From NCBI RefSeq assembly GCF_030547545.1, contig NZ_JAUOQE010000008.1, forward strand, positions 1 through 64,000: 64,000 bases of DNA, written 5' to 3'. The position numbers and the translations under genes were made by a program. This stretch comes from Amphritea sp. 1_MG-2023. Its GTDB lineage: Bacteria > Pseudomonadota > Gammaproteobacteria > Pseudomonadales > Balneatricaceae. Of this stretch, positions 25,396 through 35,813 are shown in pieces (position 1 is the first letter of the stretch; each line of letters begins with the position of its first letter). The notes under the pieces were generated by a model. It saw only the letters and a list, made by a program, of their open reading frames with translations, was not told where the DNA came from and made no database searches.

Positions 25396-26397
25396 TTACT
25401 CGCTTTCCCGCGCGGCCTGTTGTTCGGTGATCTGTCCGCCCATCGCCATTGACATCACCGCCATGCGAACGGCGATACCGTTTGTTACTTGTTTGAGAAT
25501 CATCGACTTAGGGCCGTCGGCAACCGAGGTCTCGATCTCTACGCCGCGGTTAATCGGCCCTGGATGCATCACGATGGAGTCGGGATGCGTGAGCTTGAGT
25601 TTCTCTTCGGTAAGACCGTAACGGCTGTAAAACTCGGATTCGCTCGGTAGTAGGGCGCTCTGCATGCGTTCTTTCTGCAGCCGTAACATCATGACGACAT
25701 CGACATCTTTGAGTCCCTGTTGCATATCGGTAAACACAGTCACCCCGAGGGCTTCAATATGTCTGGGGAGCAGCGTAGTCGGTGCAATGACACGAATCTC
25801 GGTTGCCCCTAGTGTGCGTAGTGCGTGAATTTGTGAGCGCGCCACTCGGGAGTGGAGAATATCACCCACAATCGCAACGGTTAACGGCTCAAATGCCCCT
25901 TTGTGCTGACGAATCGTGAGCATATCCAGCATTGCTTGCGTTGGATGAGCATGCCGTCCATCACCGGCATTGATCACGGCGACATGGGGAGTCACATCGC
26001 GCGCAATATAGTGCGCCGCGCCGCTATCGGAATGGCGTACGACGAACATATCGGAATGCATCGCTTCCATCGTCATCAGGGTGTCTTTAAGGGTTTCACC
26101 TTTGGAGGTTGACGAGGTTTTGATATTTAGATTTAGCACATCCGCTGAGAGCCGCTTGGCGGCCAGTTCAAAGGTGCTGGCGGTACGCGTGCTGGCCTCA
26201 AAGAATAGATTGACGACCGTTTTTCCTCGCAGCAGTGGCACCTTTTTAACTTGTTGTGCATTCATATCCACAAAAGAGTCGGCAGTATCGAGGATCTCAG
26301 TCAGCATCTCCCGGCTGAGCCCTTCGGTGGTGAGGAAGTGTTTAAGCTGACCGGCGCTGTTCAGCTGGATCAGATTGGGATCTTGTTGTACAAACAT
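25396..26397 (-). CDS. pyrB: Aspartate carbamoyltransferase catalytic subunit
   Basis: A 333-residue enzyme joining carbamoyl phosphate and aspartate, the committed step of pyrimidine synthesis. Carbamoyl phosphate-binding STRT is at 69-72 ([13 protein letters not shown]), with HPTQAMLDM and [10 protein letters not shown] further on. The N-terminal extension of about 10-15 residues relative to E. coli PyrB is typical of the pseudomonad class that forms dodecamers with PyrC'. No pyrI regulatory subunit is present. Flanked tightly by pyrR (19 bases) and pyrC' (4 bases). Confidence 0.95.
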   Translation of the reverse strand: MFVQQDPNLIQLNSAGQLKHFLTTEGLSREMLTEILDTADSFVDMNAQQVKKVPLLRGKTVVNLFFEASTRTASTFELAAKRLSADVLNLNIKTSSTSKGETLKDTLMTMEAMHSDMFVVRHSDSGAAHYIARDVTPHVAVINAGDGRHAHPTQAMLDMLTIRQHKGAFEPLTVAIVGDILHSRVARSQIHALRTLGATEIRVIAPTTLLPRHIEALGVTVFTDMQQGLKDVDVVMMLRLQKERMQSALLPSESEFYSRYGLTEEKLKLTHPDSIVMHPGPINRGVEIETSVADGPKSMILKQVTNGIAVRMAVMSMAMGGQITEQQAARESE

Positions 26398-26416
26398 GGC
26401 AGATTCCGACGATGAG

Positions 26417-26932
26417 TTATAAATGAGTTTTCTTGCGGATTTCCAGTGCTAACGGTGTTGGTCCGGTGAGTTTGACCTGCTCGTCTTCGTCTAACTGCAG
26501 TATATCGCCCGTTACATCCGCTTGAATAGGAAGCTCACGTTGATTCAAATCGAGTAGTGTGACCAGCGTAATGGAGGCCGGTCGGCCGTAATCAAAGAGC
26601 TCATTCATGGCCGCTCGAATCGTTCGACCACTCATGATGACATCGTCTACCAGAATGATATGACGATCCTCAGTGGAGCTCGGCAATGCCGAAGGCTGAA
26701 CTTTGGGGTTGAGGCCGACGCGAGTAAAATCATCTCGATAGAATGATATATCCAGTGTGCCCAGCGGGCTATCGAGGTCGAGCTGTTGATGTAGGTGCTC
26801 TGCCAGCCAAACGCCACCGGTGCGGATACCGATAATCATCGGATCGCTGATCTGTCTTGCTTTGATTAGAGTGGTGAGATCTGCCGCCATTTTGGTTAAC
26901 AGGTGATCTACTTTAATTACGCCCGATACCAT
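26417..26932 (-). CDS. pyrR: Pyrimidine operon regulator / uracil phosphoribosyltransferase PyrR
   Basis: A 171-residue PRTase-fold protein. The PRPP-binding motif [18 protein letters not shown] is clear, and [10 protein letters not shown] is conserved. A longer frame begins at 26956, but the ATG at 26930-26932 has a perfect GGAGG six bases upstream, so I start there. It overlaps the 3' end of ruvX by 20 bases. PyrR in Bacillus is an RNA-binding attenuator; in proteobacteria its regulatory role is less clear. I do not see an obvious anti-terminator hairpin in this overlapping arrangement, so a mainly enzymatic or translational role is possible. Confidence 0.92.
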   Translation of the reverse strand: MVSGVIKVDHLLTKMAADLTTLIKARQISDPMIIGIRTGGVWLAEHLHQQLDLDSPLGTLDISFYRDDFTRVGLNPKVQPSALPSSTEDRHIILVDDVIMSGRTIRAAMNELFDYGRPASITLVTLLDLNQRELPIQADVTGDILQLDEDEQVKLTGPTPLALEIRKKTHL

Positions 26933-27389
26933 AGAGGTCCTCCAGTCGAGTTTCACTGGAAATTAGCTGATCCGATTCAAACCAGCTTTCCAGAATCAGT
27001 TGCGCGGCGATGCCGTCAACGGAATTTTCTTTAAAATTATGACTGCCACCTCGGGCCAAGCTGATCTGTTTGGCTTCGCGGGTTGAGAGCCGTTCATCCA
27101 TCAAATAGCAGGGGAGCTGACAACGTTCTTTGAGACGGTTAGCAAATTTGCGTGCTCGACGCGACATATCGCTGATGCTGCCATCCATATTCAGAGGAAT
27201 ACCGACAACGATAGCGACGGGCTGCCACTCAGTGATGAGTGTTTCAATGGTTTGCCAGTTGGGAATGCCATCGCGGGCGCTAACTGGCGGTAAAGGCGAG
27301 GCTGTACCGGTAATTGCCTGACCGGCGGCTATGCCAATCCGGGTGGTGCCGAAATCGAAGCCTATAACTGGACCTGATAGTGTGATCAT
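26913..27389 (-). CDS. ruvX: RuvX/YqgF, pre-16S rRNA processing nuclease
   Basis: A 158-residue RNase H-fold protein. The acidic sites [11 protein letters not shown] (start), VGIPLNMDG and [10 protein letters not shown], plus the late [12 protein letters not shown] aspartate, follow the YqgF pattern. In E. coli YqgF matures the 5' end of 16S rRNA. The C-terminus (LYGIGRN) overlaps pyrR. Preceded by algH with 37 bases between, as in many gammaproteobacteria. Confidence 0.93.
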   Translation of the reverse strand: MITLSGPVIGFDFGTTRIGIAAGQAITGTASPLPPVSARDGIPNWQTIETLITEWQPVAIVVGIPLNMDGSISDMSRRARKFANRLKERCQLPCYLMDERLSTREAKQISLARGGSHNFKENSVDGIAAQLILESWFESDQLISSETRLEDLYGIGRN

Positions 27390-27426
27390 TCCGCTTCTTT
27401 GCGTGGGTTAATGGTGAGGAGTCCGA

Positions 27427-28014
27427 TCAAGCGTGACCGCTTTGAGAGGTTAACAGGTTAAGGTTAATTCCCATGCTTGCTGCTGCCGCTTGAAGTCGCT
27501 CCTGCGCCGGAGTGTGAAACATTATATCTAAATTAGCGGGGCAACTTAACCACGCATTATCAGACAATTCGTGTTCTAACTGTCCGGCTCCCCAGCCAGC
27601 GTATCCAAGGGCTACTAAAAAGGTATCTGGGCCACGGTTTTCACTGATGGCTTGAAGAATATCCATCGAGGTCGTCAGACTTACTTGAGCGTTGATGGGG
27701 TAACTAGAATCCCATTGATTGTCACTATGACAGTGAAGAATGAAACCGCGATCGGCCTGTACTGGGCCGCCGGTATAAATGCGGATACCTGGCTGAACGT
27801 GATCATGATTAAACTCGAGCAGTTGCAGTAGCTCATTGAGATCCATCTCAGTGGGCTGATTAATGACAATGCCCATGGCGCCGGATTCATTGTGTTCACA
27901 GATATAGATGAGGCTCTGCGCGAATCCGGGATCATCGAGGTGCGGCATGGATAGCAGAAAATGCCCCTGCAGACTGCCGGGCTGATAAAGTGAAGCGGAC
28001 GATGTTGTCATCAT
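27427..28014 (-). CDS. algH: YqgE/AlgH family protein
   Basis: A 195-residue DUF179 protein. Family hallmarks are GHFLLSMPHLDDPGFAQSLIYICEH, GAMGIVINQP, YTGGPVQADRGFILH and the late ALGYAGWGAGQLEHEL. AlgH was named from alginate regulation in Pseudomonas; its biochemical role is unsettled. The start MMTT could be either methionine. Position before ruvX is a conserved gammaproteobacterial arrangement. Confidence 0.92.
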   Translation of the reverse strand: MMTTSSASLYQPGSLQGHFLLSMPHLDDPGFAQSLIYICEHNESGAMGIVINQPTEMDLNELLQLLEFNHDHVQPGIRIYTGGPVQADRGFILHCHSDNQWDSSYPINAQVSLTTSMDILQAISENRGPDTFLVALGYAGWGAGQLEHELSDNAWLSCPANLDIMFHTPAQERLQAAAASMGINLNLLTSQSGHA

Positions 28015-28087
28015 GATTACCTGCCCTTGAGTCGTATCGAAGTCAGATGGTAAGTGATCGAGTCTGTGAGGTTCAGACCAATAAGAG

Positions 28088-29032
28088 CTAGTATGCTCGG
28101 ATCGATTTTTCGAATTTCCACGTACGAATGATTTCCAGCATCTCGGTATTTTTGCGCATCTCGATAGGAAACTTCTGAAACGGGGCCGCTAGTTGCACGA
28201 TCCGCATCGCCGCATCATCGAGCACCTTGTTACCCGAGGAATGCGTGATGAGGATTTCCTTCACGCTGCCGTCGGGTAAGATACGCACCATCATGCGCAA
28301 ACTACCGTATAGCTGATTTTGCTGAGCCTCTTGTGGATAATTAAGATTACCCACTGATTCCACTTTACGGCGCCAGTTAGCGAGGTATACCGCATCACTG
28401 TGACTCTTGGTTGAAGCGGAGGTTAAGCGTTTTACTCGTGGTCGCTTCGCAAATTCCTGCCGTTGAAATTCTAGCTGAGCTTCGAGGCTGGCGATCTCGA
28501 GGCTTCGTGATAACAGTGATTGAGAACTCCCAGGAGGAGGGGGCGGCGGTGCCGAGGCGCGATGCTGTTTGGGCTTATGGCTATTTTTTCGCTCTTGCTG
28601 CGCCTGCGTGACGAGCACGGCTTGTTTGGCGCTAACGGCGGCTTCAGTGTTATCGACAATCGCGGCGGGCGGCGCGGTTTTAATCGGGGTGGGGAGCGGC
28701 TCAGCCTTGACGGGCTGAGTTAGCGGTTGTGACGCAGCGGTTTCCTGTATATCCCGATGCTGAAAGTCGGCTTTCTCGCGAGTCGCGGGTAGCGCTTTTT
28801 CATCCAGTTGACCGCTGCCTTGTTGATCCGCTTGAGCGATAAAATCAGCTTCTTCCGGTGGTTTATCGCTCTTGAACTGGGCTAAGGTTATTTCCAGCGT
28901 CTGCGCTGGCGGCGCTTTGGGGGTGACAGCAAAGCCAATGCCAAGAATAGCGGCGGCATGCACCGCCACGGCCAGAAATAACGTAAAGCCGAGGCGGTCA
29001 GCGGCAGAAACAGCGGCGATGGCTTTACTCAT
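28088..29032 (-). CDS. TonB-type energy transducer
   Basis: A 314-residue protein with one N-terminal membrane anchor (about residues 14-36), a long Pro/Ala/Gln/Lys-rich periplasmic linker (including PPPPPP near 165-170) and a C-terminal TonB domain (about 215-310: YPQEAQQNQLYGSLRMMVRILPDGSVKEI and the final VRTWKFEK-like IIRTWKFEKS). No exbB or exbD is adjacent. This gshB-linked TonB is a known pseudomonad-type arrangement whose receptor partners are unclear. A coiled-coil-like stretch (LEIASLEAQLEFQRQEFAKR, near 183-202) precedes the C-terminal domain. Confidence 0.88.
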   Translation of the reverse strand: MSKAIAAVSAADRLGFTLFLAVAVHAAAILGIGFAVTPKAPPAQTLEITLAQFKSDKPPEEADFIAQADQQGSGQLDEKALPATREKADFQHRDIQETAASQPLTQPVKAEPLPTPIKTAPPAAIVDNTEAAVSAKQAVLVTQAQQERKNSHKPKQHRASAPPPPPPGSSQSLLSRSLEIASLEAQLEFQRQEFAKRPRVKRLTSASTKSHSDAVYLANWRRKVESVGNLNYPQEAQQNQLYGSLRMMVRILPDGSVKEILITHSSGNKVLDDAAMRIVQLAAPFQKFPIEMRKNTEMLEIIRTWKFEKSIRAY

Positions 29033-29068
29033 CGCGCGTTCTCGGCCGTCAAGGGTTGATGTGCAAGC

Positions 29069-30031
29069 TTATCCATGGCTCTGCTTAAGTTTGGCTTCGA
29101 TGACATCCATCAGTTGCATCCCGATATCCAAGCCAAACTGATCATCCAGTTCGCGGATACAGGTGGGGCTAGTGACGTTGACTTCTGTGAGATAATCACC
29201 GATGACATCTAAACCGGCAAATAGAATACCCTGAGCTTTGAGTGTTGGGCCTACCTGCGCGGCAATCCAGCGTTCTCGTTCGGTCAGCGGACGGCCTTCG
29301 CCGCGGCCTCCGGCGGCGAGATTACCGCGCGTTTCGCCATTGGTTGGGATCCGTGAGAGGCCGTAAGGTACCGGCTCGCCATCGATCATCAGGATACGCT
29401 TATCACCATCGACAATTTGCGGTAGATATTGCTGCGCCATAATGGTTTCGGTGCCGAACTTGGTGAGGGTTTCGATAATGACCCCGAGGTTGACGCCTTC
29501 TTCCTGAATACGGAAGATTGAGGTGCCGCCCATCCCATCGAGGGGTTTGAAGATGACATCTTTGAATTCCGCATGAAACTCCCGCAGTAGATCGTCACGC
29601 CGTGTCACCAATACCGGTGGGCAGCATTGCGGGAAATGGGTAGCAAAGATTTTCTCGTTATAATCTCGTAGTGCTTGAGGTCGGTTAACCATCAGGGTGT
29701 TGCCCTGAGCCGCGGCCATTTCAAGCAGGTGAGTGGAATAGATAAATTCGTTATCGAACGGCGGATCTTTACGCATCAAGACGACATCGAGTGTACTGAC
29801 CTCTTGCACTTGATAGTCGCCGCGAGTGAACCATTTTTCAGGGTTCATCTCGACGTTCATCGGTGCCATCTTTGCCAAGACTTTACCATCACGTAGGTAA
29901 AGATCTTGCTGCTCCATGTACCATATCTCCCAGCCTTTACGCTGAGCGGCCCAAAGCATGGCGAGCGAGCTGTCTTTCTTGAAGCTGATGGCTTCGATCG
30001 GATCCATCACTATGCCGATTTTAACTGTCAT
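29069..30031 (-). CDS. gshB: Glutathione synthetase
   Basis: A 320-residue ATP-grasp ligase joining gamma-glutamylcysteine and glycine. Signatures: VKIGIVMDPIEAISFKKDSSLAMLWAAQ at the start, MRKDPPFDNEFIYSTHLLE, KPLDGMGGTSIFR, the glycine-rich loop NLAAGGRGEGRPLT, and DVIGDYLTEVNVTSPTC with the Mg-binding residues. Full length. Located between rsmE and the tonB-like gene in the leftward cluster. Confidence 0.96.
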   Translation of the reverse strand: MTVKIGIVMDPIEAISFKKDSSLAMLWAAQRKGWEIWYMEQQDLYLRDGKVLAKMAPMNVEMNPEKWFTRGDYQVQEVSTLDVVLMRKDPPFDNEFIYSTHLLEMAAAQGNTLMVNRPQALRDYNEKIFATHFPQCCPPVLVTRRDDLLREFHAEFKDVIFKPLDGMGGTSIFRIQEEGVNLGVIIETLTKFGTETIMAQQYLPQIVDGDKRILMIDGEPVPYGLSRIPTNGETRGNLAAGGRGEGRPLTERERWIAAQVGPTLKAQGILFAGLDVIGDYLTEVNVTSPTCIRELDDQFGLDIGMQLMDVIEAKLKQSHG

Positions 30032-30142
30032 TGATGCGCCTTGTTTATCTTAAAAGTTTAGCTGTTAATTAGCCGTCGTTAATGTCAACGAATTCTACCC
30101 GCCTGTTACGGTCATCACCAGTGTTACCGTGGTTTGTTCTGC

Positions 30143-30871
30143 TTATCTGAGGTCACCCCAGAGATATTGTAGTACCGATAACGCCGCAACTGGGGCGGTT
30201 TCTGTACGAAAAACCCGAGGGCCAAAGGCCACCGGTTTGAACCCCTTGGACAGCGCCAAGGCAACTTCGGTTTCACTTAATCCACCTTCAGGCCCGATTA
30301 AGAGGGCAATCGAGTTGGGTTTATCAAAATCACCGAGCGGTTGCTCGGTATGGTGGTGTAATACCAGTTTTAGATCGGCCTCAACGTTATCGAGCCAGCT
30401 ATGTAGCGATTGTGGCTCGTCGATTTCGGGCAGATCGCAACGTAAGCTCTGCTCACAGGCACTGATAGCCACCTGTTGCCAGTGTTGTCGGCGTTTATCT
30501 TGACGTTCGTTGTTTAGCCGTACTTCGCAGCGATCGGTAAATAGCGGCGCCATGGCCTGCATACCCAACTCGGTGGCTTTCTGTACCGCATAATCCATTC
30601 GCTCGCCGCGGGAGATCGCTTGACCAATGGTGATCTTCAGCGGGGATAGTCGTTGCGGTTGCGTCGCTTGCGTGATGTGCACGGTCGCGCTGCGTTTCGC
30701 TACTTCCGTTAGCTTGGCGGTATATTCACAGCCATCGCCATTGAAGAGCACGAGTGAATCACCGGGACGCATACGCAGTGCTCGACAGACATGCTGAACA
30801 ACGCTATCGCTGAGGCAAAGATCATGGCCTGCGGTGATCGCTTGAGGCTCATAAAAACGTGGAATTCTCAT
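30143..30871 (-). CDS. rsmE: 16S rRNA m3U1498 methyltransferase RsmE
   Basis: A 242-residue SPOUT-fold methyltransferase modifying U1498 of 16S rRNA. The N-terminal PUA-like part contains VCRALRMRPGDSLVLFNGDG; the C-terminal knot contains ALLIGPEGGLSETEV and GPRVFRTETAPVAALSVLQY. A longer frame starts at 30922, but MRIPRFYEP at 30871 is the typical start. No strong ribosome site is seen at either. It is the first gene of the leftward rsmE-gshB-tonB-algH-ruvX-pyrRBC' group. Confidence 0.92.
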   Translation of the reverse strand: MRIPRFYEPQAITAGHDLCLSDSVVQHVCRALRMRPGDSLVLFNGDGCEYTAKLTEVAKRSATVHITQATQPQRLSPLKITIGQAISRGERMDYAVQKATELGMQAMAPLFTDRCEVRLNNERQDKRRQHWQQVAISACEQSLRCDLPEIDEPQSLHSWLDNVEADLKLVLHHHTEQPLGDFDKPNSIALLIGPEGGLSETEVALALSKGFKPVAFGPRVFRTETAPVAALSVLQYLWGDLR

Positions 30872-31057
30872 GTGTATATCAATCAGATCTGGATTTAAGC
30901 GGTTATTATGCCACGGCCACAAACGATCAGTTAGCCGGATATTGTTGTATAAGCGGATAGCACGATCGGTGATGCGCCGTATCCGGGCTGATGGGCGTGG
31001 TTATGTGGCGATGGAATAGAGACGCCCTCTCAAGATACACTATCGGCGTATAAAAAA

Positions 31058-31082
31058 GGCAGAGTGAGTACTCTGCCCTGTT
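31058..31082 (-). terminator. Terminator of metK
   Basis: Stem GGCAGAGT / ACTCTGCC with a four-base loop, followed on the minus strand by TTTTTTATACG. The plus side also has TTTTT a few bases past the stem, so it could work both ways. It separates metK from rsmE. Confidence 0.85.
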
Positions 31083-31156
31083 TTTGGGGTGGTTAAACTG
31101 TCGTCTGAGATAGGCCGTCAGGCGCTCTTGAGACGTTTAACCGCGTCGCTCAGTAC

Positions 31157-32347
31157 TTATAGACCGGCGGCCGCGCGCAGTTCATCAGCCTTATCTGTTT
31201 TTTCCCAAGAGTAAGCGGTAAAGGTTTCATTACCGGACGTCATCTCATAAGGGTTATGACCGAAGTGACCGTAAGCCGCGGTTGGGCGGTACATCGGGTG
31301 TAATAGATCCAGCATCCGAGTAATCGCATGAGGCCGTAGATCGAAGTGATTACTTACCAGTTCGATGATTTTCGCGTCGGAAATTTTGCCCGTGCCGAAG
31401 GTGTTGATCGATACTGAGGTCGGTTCTGCGACACCAATGGCGTAAGATACCTGTATCTCGCACTTGTCGGCTAAGCCTGCCGCAACGATGTTTTTGGCGA
31501 CATAGCGCCCCGCGTAAGCTGCTGAACGGTCTACTTTCGATGGGTCTTTACCGGAGAATGCACCGCCGCCGTGACGGGCCATGCCGCCGTAGGTATCAAC
31601 GATAATTTTACGGCCGGTCAGACCACAATCGCCAACTGGACCGCCGATCACGAAGTTACCGGTTGGATTGATGTGGAACTTGGTGCTCTTGTCGATCCAT
31701 TCAGCCGGCAGGGTGTGCTTGATAATCAGTTCCATGACCGCTTCTTGCAGATCGGCCATCGATACTTCAGGGTTATGTTGCGTCGATAATACCACCGCAT
31801 CGATACCGACCGGCTGACCATTCTCATAGCGAAAGGTCACCTGACTCTTGGCATCGGGGCGTAACCAAGGCAATAAACCGGATTTACGCGCTTCGGCTTG
31901 ACGCTCAACCAAGCGGTGAGCGTAGCAGATGGGCGCGGGCATCAGCACATCGGTTTCGTTGCTGGCATAACCAAACATCAAGCCCTGATCGCCAGCACCC
32001 TGATCTTCAGGGTTGGCACGATCGACACCTTGATTGATATCCGGTGACTGCTTGCCGATGATGTTCAGGACACCACAGGTCGCGCCATCGTAGCCAACAT
32101 CGGAGGAGGTGTAACCGATATCACAGATAACGCCACGGACGAGGGCTTCTAAATCAACCCAGGCGGAGGTAGTAATCTCGCCAGAGACAATCGCGACACC
32201 GGTTTTAACCATGGTTTCGCATGCCACACGGGCGTATTTATCTTCAGCAATAATTGCATCAAGAACTGCGTCAGAAATCTGATCGGCGATCTTGTCAGGA
32301 TGACCTTCGGAAACGGATTCCGAAGTAAACAGGCTGTATTCGCTCAT
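31157..32347 (-). CDS. metK: S-adenosylmethionine synthetase
   Basis: A 396-residue methionine adenosyltransferase making SAM from methionine and ATP. Motifs: [36 protein letters not shown], and the phosphate-binding [20 protein letters not shown]. Full length, single gene, own terminator. The divergent gene is tkt. No SAM-binding riboswitch that I recognise is present in its leader, but a perfect small hairpin is at 32389-32405. Confidence 0.97.
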   Translation of the reverse strand: MSEYSLFTSESVSEGHPDKIADQISDAVLDAIIAEDKYARVACETMVKTGVAIVSGEITTSAWVDLEALVRGVICDIGYTSSDVGYDGATCGVLNIIGKQSPDINQGVDRANPEDQGAGDQGLMFGYASNETDVLMPAPICYAHRLVERQAEARKSGLLPWLRPDAKSQVTFRYENGQPVGIDAVVLSTQHNPEVSMADLQEAVMELIIKHTLPAEWIDKSTKFHINPTGNFVIGGPVGDCGLTGRKIIVDTYGGMARHGGGAFSGKDPSKVDRSAAYAGRYVAKNIVAAGLADKCEIQVSYAIGVAEPTSVSINTFGTGKISDAKIIELVSNHFDLRPHAITRMLDLLHPMYRPTAAYGHFGHNPYEMTSGNETFTAYSWEKTDKADELRAAAGL

Positions 32348-32679
32348 TACGCGTCTTCAATCCTAGCTTATGAGAATGATGTATGGCATCGGACCGATGG
32401 TCCGAGTATTAGAATGGATGCTATTTTAATCGTGTTCAGGCGTGATTGCATGGGCGGTGTTCCTGTTTTAGATGATTTTTTTACTTTTTTAGATGAAAAC
32501 GGCTCATTTTCATTAAATTTCTCTGAAATAGGTTTGAAGCGAGCGGACGGTTACGAGAAAATAGCGGCCTATTTTTTATCGGTGCCCAACGGCTCATCTT
32601 TTTTAGTTAAAAGGTGAGGCAGTCGCATCAACACACTTTTTAATCTCAACTTGGGCTTCTTCAGCCCTGGAGTGAATGA
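32348..32679. other. Divergent metK / tkt intergenic region
   Basis: 332 bases. It includes the inverted repeat TCGGACC-gat-GGTCCGA (32389-32405), in the metK leader or promoter, and several T-rich tracts. The 10-mer AACGGCTCAT occurs twice (32498-32507 and 32588-32597). No gene is supported; no known riboswitch fold was recognised by eye. Confidence 0.5.
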
Positions 32680-34674
32680 ATGTCCTCGCGTAGAGAACTT
32701 GCCAATGCAATTCGTGCCCTCAGTATGGATGCTGTCCAAAAGGCTAAATCTGGTCACCCTGGTGCGCCGATGGGAATGGCTGATATCGCTGAAGTCCTAT
32801 GGAATGATTTCCTGAAACATAACCCGGCGAATCCGCATTGGTTAGATCGCGACCGTTTTGTTCTGTCGAACGGTCACGGCTCTATGTTGATCTACAGCCT
32901 GCTGCACTTAACGGGTTACGATCTCTCCATTGATGATTTGAAAAATTTCCGTCAACTGCATTCAAAAACCGCCGGTCACCCGGAATACGGTTATGCACCG
33001 GGCGTTGAAACGACGACGGGTCCACTGGGTCAGGGGATTACCAATGCGGTCGGCTTTGCGATTGCCGAAAAATCATTGGCGGCGCAGTTTAACCGTGAAG
33101 GACATGAGATCATCGATCATCACACCTATGCTTTCTTAGGCGACGGTTGTTTGATGGAGGGTATCTCTCACGAATCTTGTTCATTGGCCGGTACGCTGGG
33201 ACTGGGCAAGCTGATTGCGTTTTATGATGACAACGGTATTTCCATCGATGGTGAAGTCGAGGGTTGGTTTACCGATGATACACCGAAGCGTTTCGAAGCT
33301 TACGGCTGGCAAGTTATTCCGAACGTTGATGGTCACGATGCGGAACAGATTAAAGCCGCGATCGAAGCGGCTCAAGATAATGAAGATCAACCCACGCTAA
33401 TCTGCTGTAAAACGATTATCGGTTTTGGTTCACCGAATAAACAGGGTAAAGAAGATTGTCACGGTGCGCCTCTGGGTGATGATGAGATCGCCTTGGCACG
33501 TCAACAACTCGGTTGGGAACATGAGCCTTTCGTTATCCCCGAAGATATTGCTGAGCAGTGGAATGGCCTTGAAAGCGGCGCGGTATTGGAAAATGATTGG
33601 GAAGAGCGTTTTGCCGAATACAGCAAAGATTATCCTGCTGAAGCCCGCGAGTTAATCCGTCGATATACCGGTGAATTACCGGCTGATTTCTCTGAAAAAG
33701 CCGATACTTATATTCAAGAGCTGCAAGCGAAGGGTGAAACCATCGCTTCACGTAAAGCCTCGCAGAATGCATTGAATGCTTACGGTCCGCTGTTACCTGA
33801 ACTGATGGGGGGGTCTGCCGACCTAGCGGGTTCTAACCTGACACTGTGGTCGGGTTGCAAGGGCGTGACTAAAGATGATGCGTCGGGTAACTACATGTTC
33901 TATGGCGTGCGTGAATTTGGTATGTCAGCCATCATGAACGGTATTGCACTGCACGGTGGTTTTGTCCCTTACGGTGCGACCTTCTTAGTGTTTATGGAAT
34001 ATGCCCGCAATGCGCTGCGGATGGCAGCGTTGATGAAGGTCCGTGCGATTCATGTGTATACTCATGATTCTATCGGTCTGGGTGAAGATGGCCCAACCCA
34101 TCAGCCGATTGAACAGATCGCTAATCTGCGTCATACCCCGAATATGAGTACTTGGCGTCCAGCCGATGCGGTGGAATCGGCGGTCGCTTGGAAATCTGCG
34201 CTGGAACGCGCCGATGGTCCAACGGCAATGATCTTCTCGCGTCAAAGCTTGCCACATCAGGCGCGTACTGATGCGCAATTAGCCAATGTTGCTCGCGGTG
34301 GCTATATTCTTAAAGATACCGCAGGCACGCCGGATGCGATTCTTATCGCTACCGGTTCTGAAGTGGGCTTGGCAATGGATTCCGCTGCGGCACTGGCAGC
34401 GGAAGGTAAGCAGATACGAGTTGTGTCTATGCCGTGTACCGATCTGTTTGATAAGCAAGATGCGGCTTACCGTGAGTCTGTGCTGCCGGCCGCCGTGAAG
34501 GCGCGGGTAGCAGTAGAAGCGGCACAAGCGGATTATTGGTATAAGTATGTTGGCCTCGATGGCGCGATTGTCGGTATGACTACTTTCGGTGAGTCGGCTC
34601 CGGCGGGCGATCTCTTTAAACTGTTCGGCTTTACCGTCGACAATGTTGTTGAGAAAGTAAAGTCTGTTCTATAA
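32680..34674 (+). CDS. tkt: Transketolase
   Basis: A 664-residue thiamine diphosphate enzyme of the pentose phosphate/Calvin pathways. It shows [21 protein letters not shown], the ThDP motif [12 protein letters not shown]...YDDN, and the pyrimidine-domain [19 protein letters not shown] with [16 protein letters not shown]. The ATG at 32680 follows GGAG. It is the first gene of tkt-epd-pgk-fba, an order known from pseudomonads, and is followed by a terminator, so the downstream genes may be partly separate. Confidence 0.97.
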   Translation: MSSRRELANAIRALSMDAVQKAKSGHPGAPMGMADIAEVLWNDFLKHNPANPHWLDRDRFVLSNGHGSMLIYSLLHLTGYDLSIDDLKNFRQLHSKTAGHPEYGYAPGVETTTGPLGQGITNAVGFAIAEKSLAAQFNREGHEIIDHHTYAFLGDGCLMEGISHESCSLAGTLGLGKLIAFYDDNGISIDGEVEGWFTDDTPKRFEAYGWQVIPNVDGHDAEQIKAAIEAAQDNEDQPTLICCKTIIGFGSPNKQGKEDCHGAPLGDDEIALARQQLGWEHEPFVIPEDIAEQWNGLESGAVLENDWEERFAEYSKDYPAEARELIRRYTGELPADFSEKADTYIQELQAKGETIASRKASQNALNAYGPLLPELMGGSADLAGSNLTLWSGCKGVTKDDASGNYMFYGVREFGMSAIMNGIALHGGFVPYGATFLVFMEYARNALRMAALMKVRAIHVYTHDSIGLGEDGPTHQPIEQIANLRHTPNMSTWRPADAVESAVAWKSALERADGPTAMIFSRQSLPHQARTDAQLANVARGGYILKDTAGTPDAILIATGSEVGLAMDSAAALAAEGKQIRVVSMPCTDLFDKQDAAYRESVLPAAVKARVAVEAAQADYWYKYVGLDGAIVGMTTFGESAPAGDLFKLFGFTVDNVVEKVKSVL

Positions 34675-34691
34675 AACAGACGGTTCGAAAG

Positions 34692-34717
34692 GCCAACTGA
34701 TTCAGTTGGCTTTTTTT
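34692..34717 (+). terminator. Intrinsic terminator between tkt and epd
   Basis: Stem GCCAACTG / CAGTTGGC with a three-base loop and seven thymines. The epd start is only 16 bases beyond, so epd must rely on read-through or a promoter within this stretch. Confidence 0.85.
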
Positions 34718-34732
34718 GTTTGATGAGGTGAT

Positions 34733-35749
34733 ATGGCTTTCCGGGTTGCAATAAATGGTTATGGCCGGATCGGGCAGAGCGTGCTGCGGGCTATCTATGA
34801 GTGTGGCTATCGTGATCAGCTGCAAGTCGTGGCGATCAATGAGTTATCGGATATTGAAACGGTCACCTATCTGACCCGCTATGATACCACGCACGGTCGT
34901 TTCCCCATGCCGGTAGCGCATAATGGACGTGAGTTACTGATCAATGGCGATGTCATTCGTGTCCTTAATCAAGCCGATGCTGCCGAGATGCCTTGGCAGA
35001 CGATGGATATCGACTTAGTACTCGAATGTTCAGGTTCCTTTAGTGATCGAAAAACCGCACAACAACACCTGGATAGTGGCGCTCGGCGATTGCTGTTTTC
35101 TCAGCCGGCTGAAGCCGATGTGGATGCGACGATTATCTACGGTTTTAATCAACGGCTGTTAGCCGCCGAGCAAACCATTGTCGCGGCGGGTTCCTGTTCG
35201 ACTAACTGTATCGTGCCGATACTGAGTTTACTGCATCGTGAGCTCGATATTATTAGTGGTGTGACGACCACGATTCATTCGGCGATGAATGATCAACCGG
35301 TGATCGATAGCTATCATCAGACCGATCTGCGACTGACCCGCAGTGCGATGAACTCTATTATTCCGGTGAATACGGGGCTGAATCGCGGTATCGATCGTCT
35401 GTTACCCGAACTGGCGGGACGCTTTGAATCTCTGCATGTTCGAGTGCCGACGATTAATGTGTCGTTGTTGGATATCTCTCTGAATGTAAGTCAGGCCACC
35501 TCTGCCAAACAGGTTAATGAAATTGTGCGCGCCGCTGCGGATGGCCCTTTACGTGGATTGTTGGGGTATACCGAAGAAGCGCATGCATCGGTTGATTTTA
35601 ATCGTGATCCTCGTTCCGCGATTGTTGATGGCACTCAGACCCGTGTTAGCGGCGGCAATATGATTAAACTGATGTGTTGGTTCGATAACGAGTGGGGGTT
35701 TGCAAACCGCATGCTCGATGTCGCACAGGATTGGCTGAATATTAAGTAA
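34733..35749 (+). CDS. epd: Erythrose-4-phosphate dehydrogenase / GAPDH-family enzyme
   Basis: A 338-residue GAPDH-fold enzyme. The NAD motif INGYGRIGQ is at 8-16 and the catalytic cysteine is in GSCSTNCIVPI (about 155). The C-terminal DGTQTRVSGGNMIKLMCWFDNEWGFANRML and TTTIHSAMNDQPVIDSYH resemble Epd more than glycolytic GapA, in which the cysteine motif is SCTTNC and IHSYTxDQ follows. Epd oxidises erythrose-4-phosphate for pyridoxal phosphate synthesis, but the location between tkt and pgk would also suit a GAPDH role. Confidence 0.85.
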   Translation: MAFRVAINGYGRIGQSVLRAIYECGYRDQLQVVAINELSDIETVTYLTRYDTTHGRFPMPVAHNGRELLINGDVIRVLNQADAAEMPWQTMDIDLVLECSGSFSDRKTAQQHLDSGARRLLFSQPAEADVDATIIYGFNQRLLAAEQTIVAAGSCSTNCIVPILSLLHRELDIISGVTTTIHSAMNDQPVIDSYHQTDLRLTRSAMNSIIPVNTGLNRGIDRLLPELAGRFESLHVRVPTINVSLLDISLNVSQATSAKQVNEIVRAAADGPLRGLLGYTEEAHASVDFNRDPRSAIVDGTQTRVSGGNMIKLMCWFDNEWGFANRMLDVAQDWLNIK

Positions 35750-35813
35750 TTCAAGGCGATAGCTCGGTTCGGGTTATTGCTTTAATTTTAGCGATAAAAA
35801 GCAGGAAGTAAGT

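Noticed and set aside
32348-32680. SAM or SAH riboswitch in front of metK
   Set aside because: Only a simple 7-bp hairpin is visible; none of the multi-helix features of known SAM-binding RNAs could be recognised.
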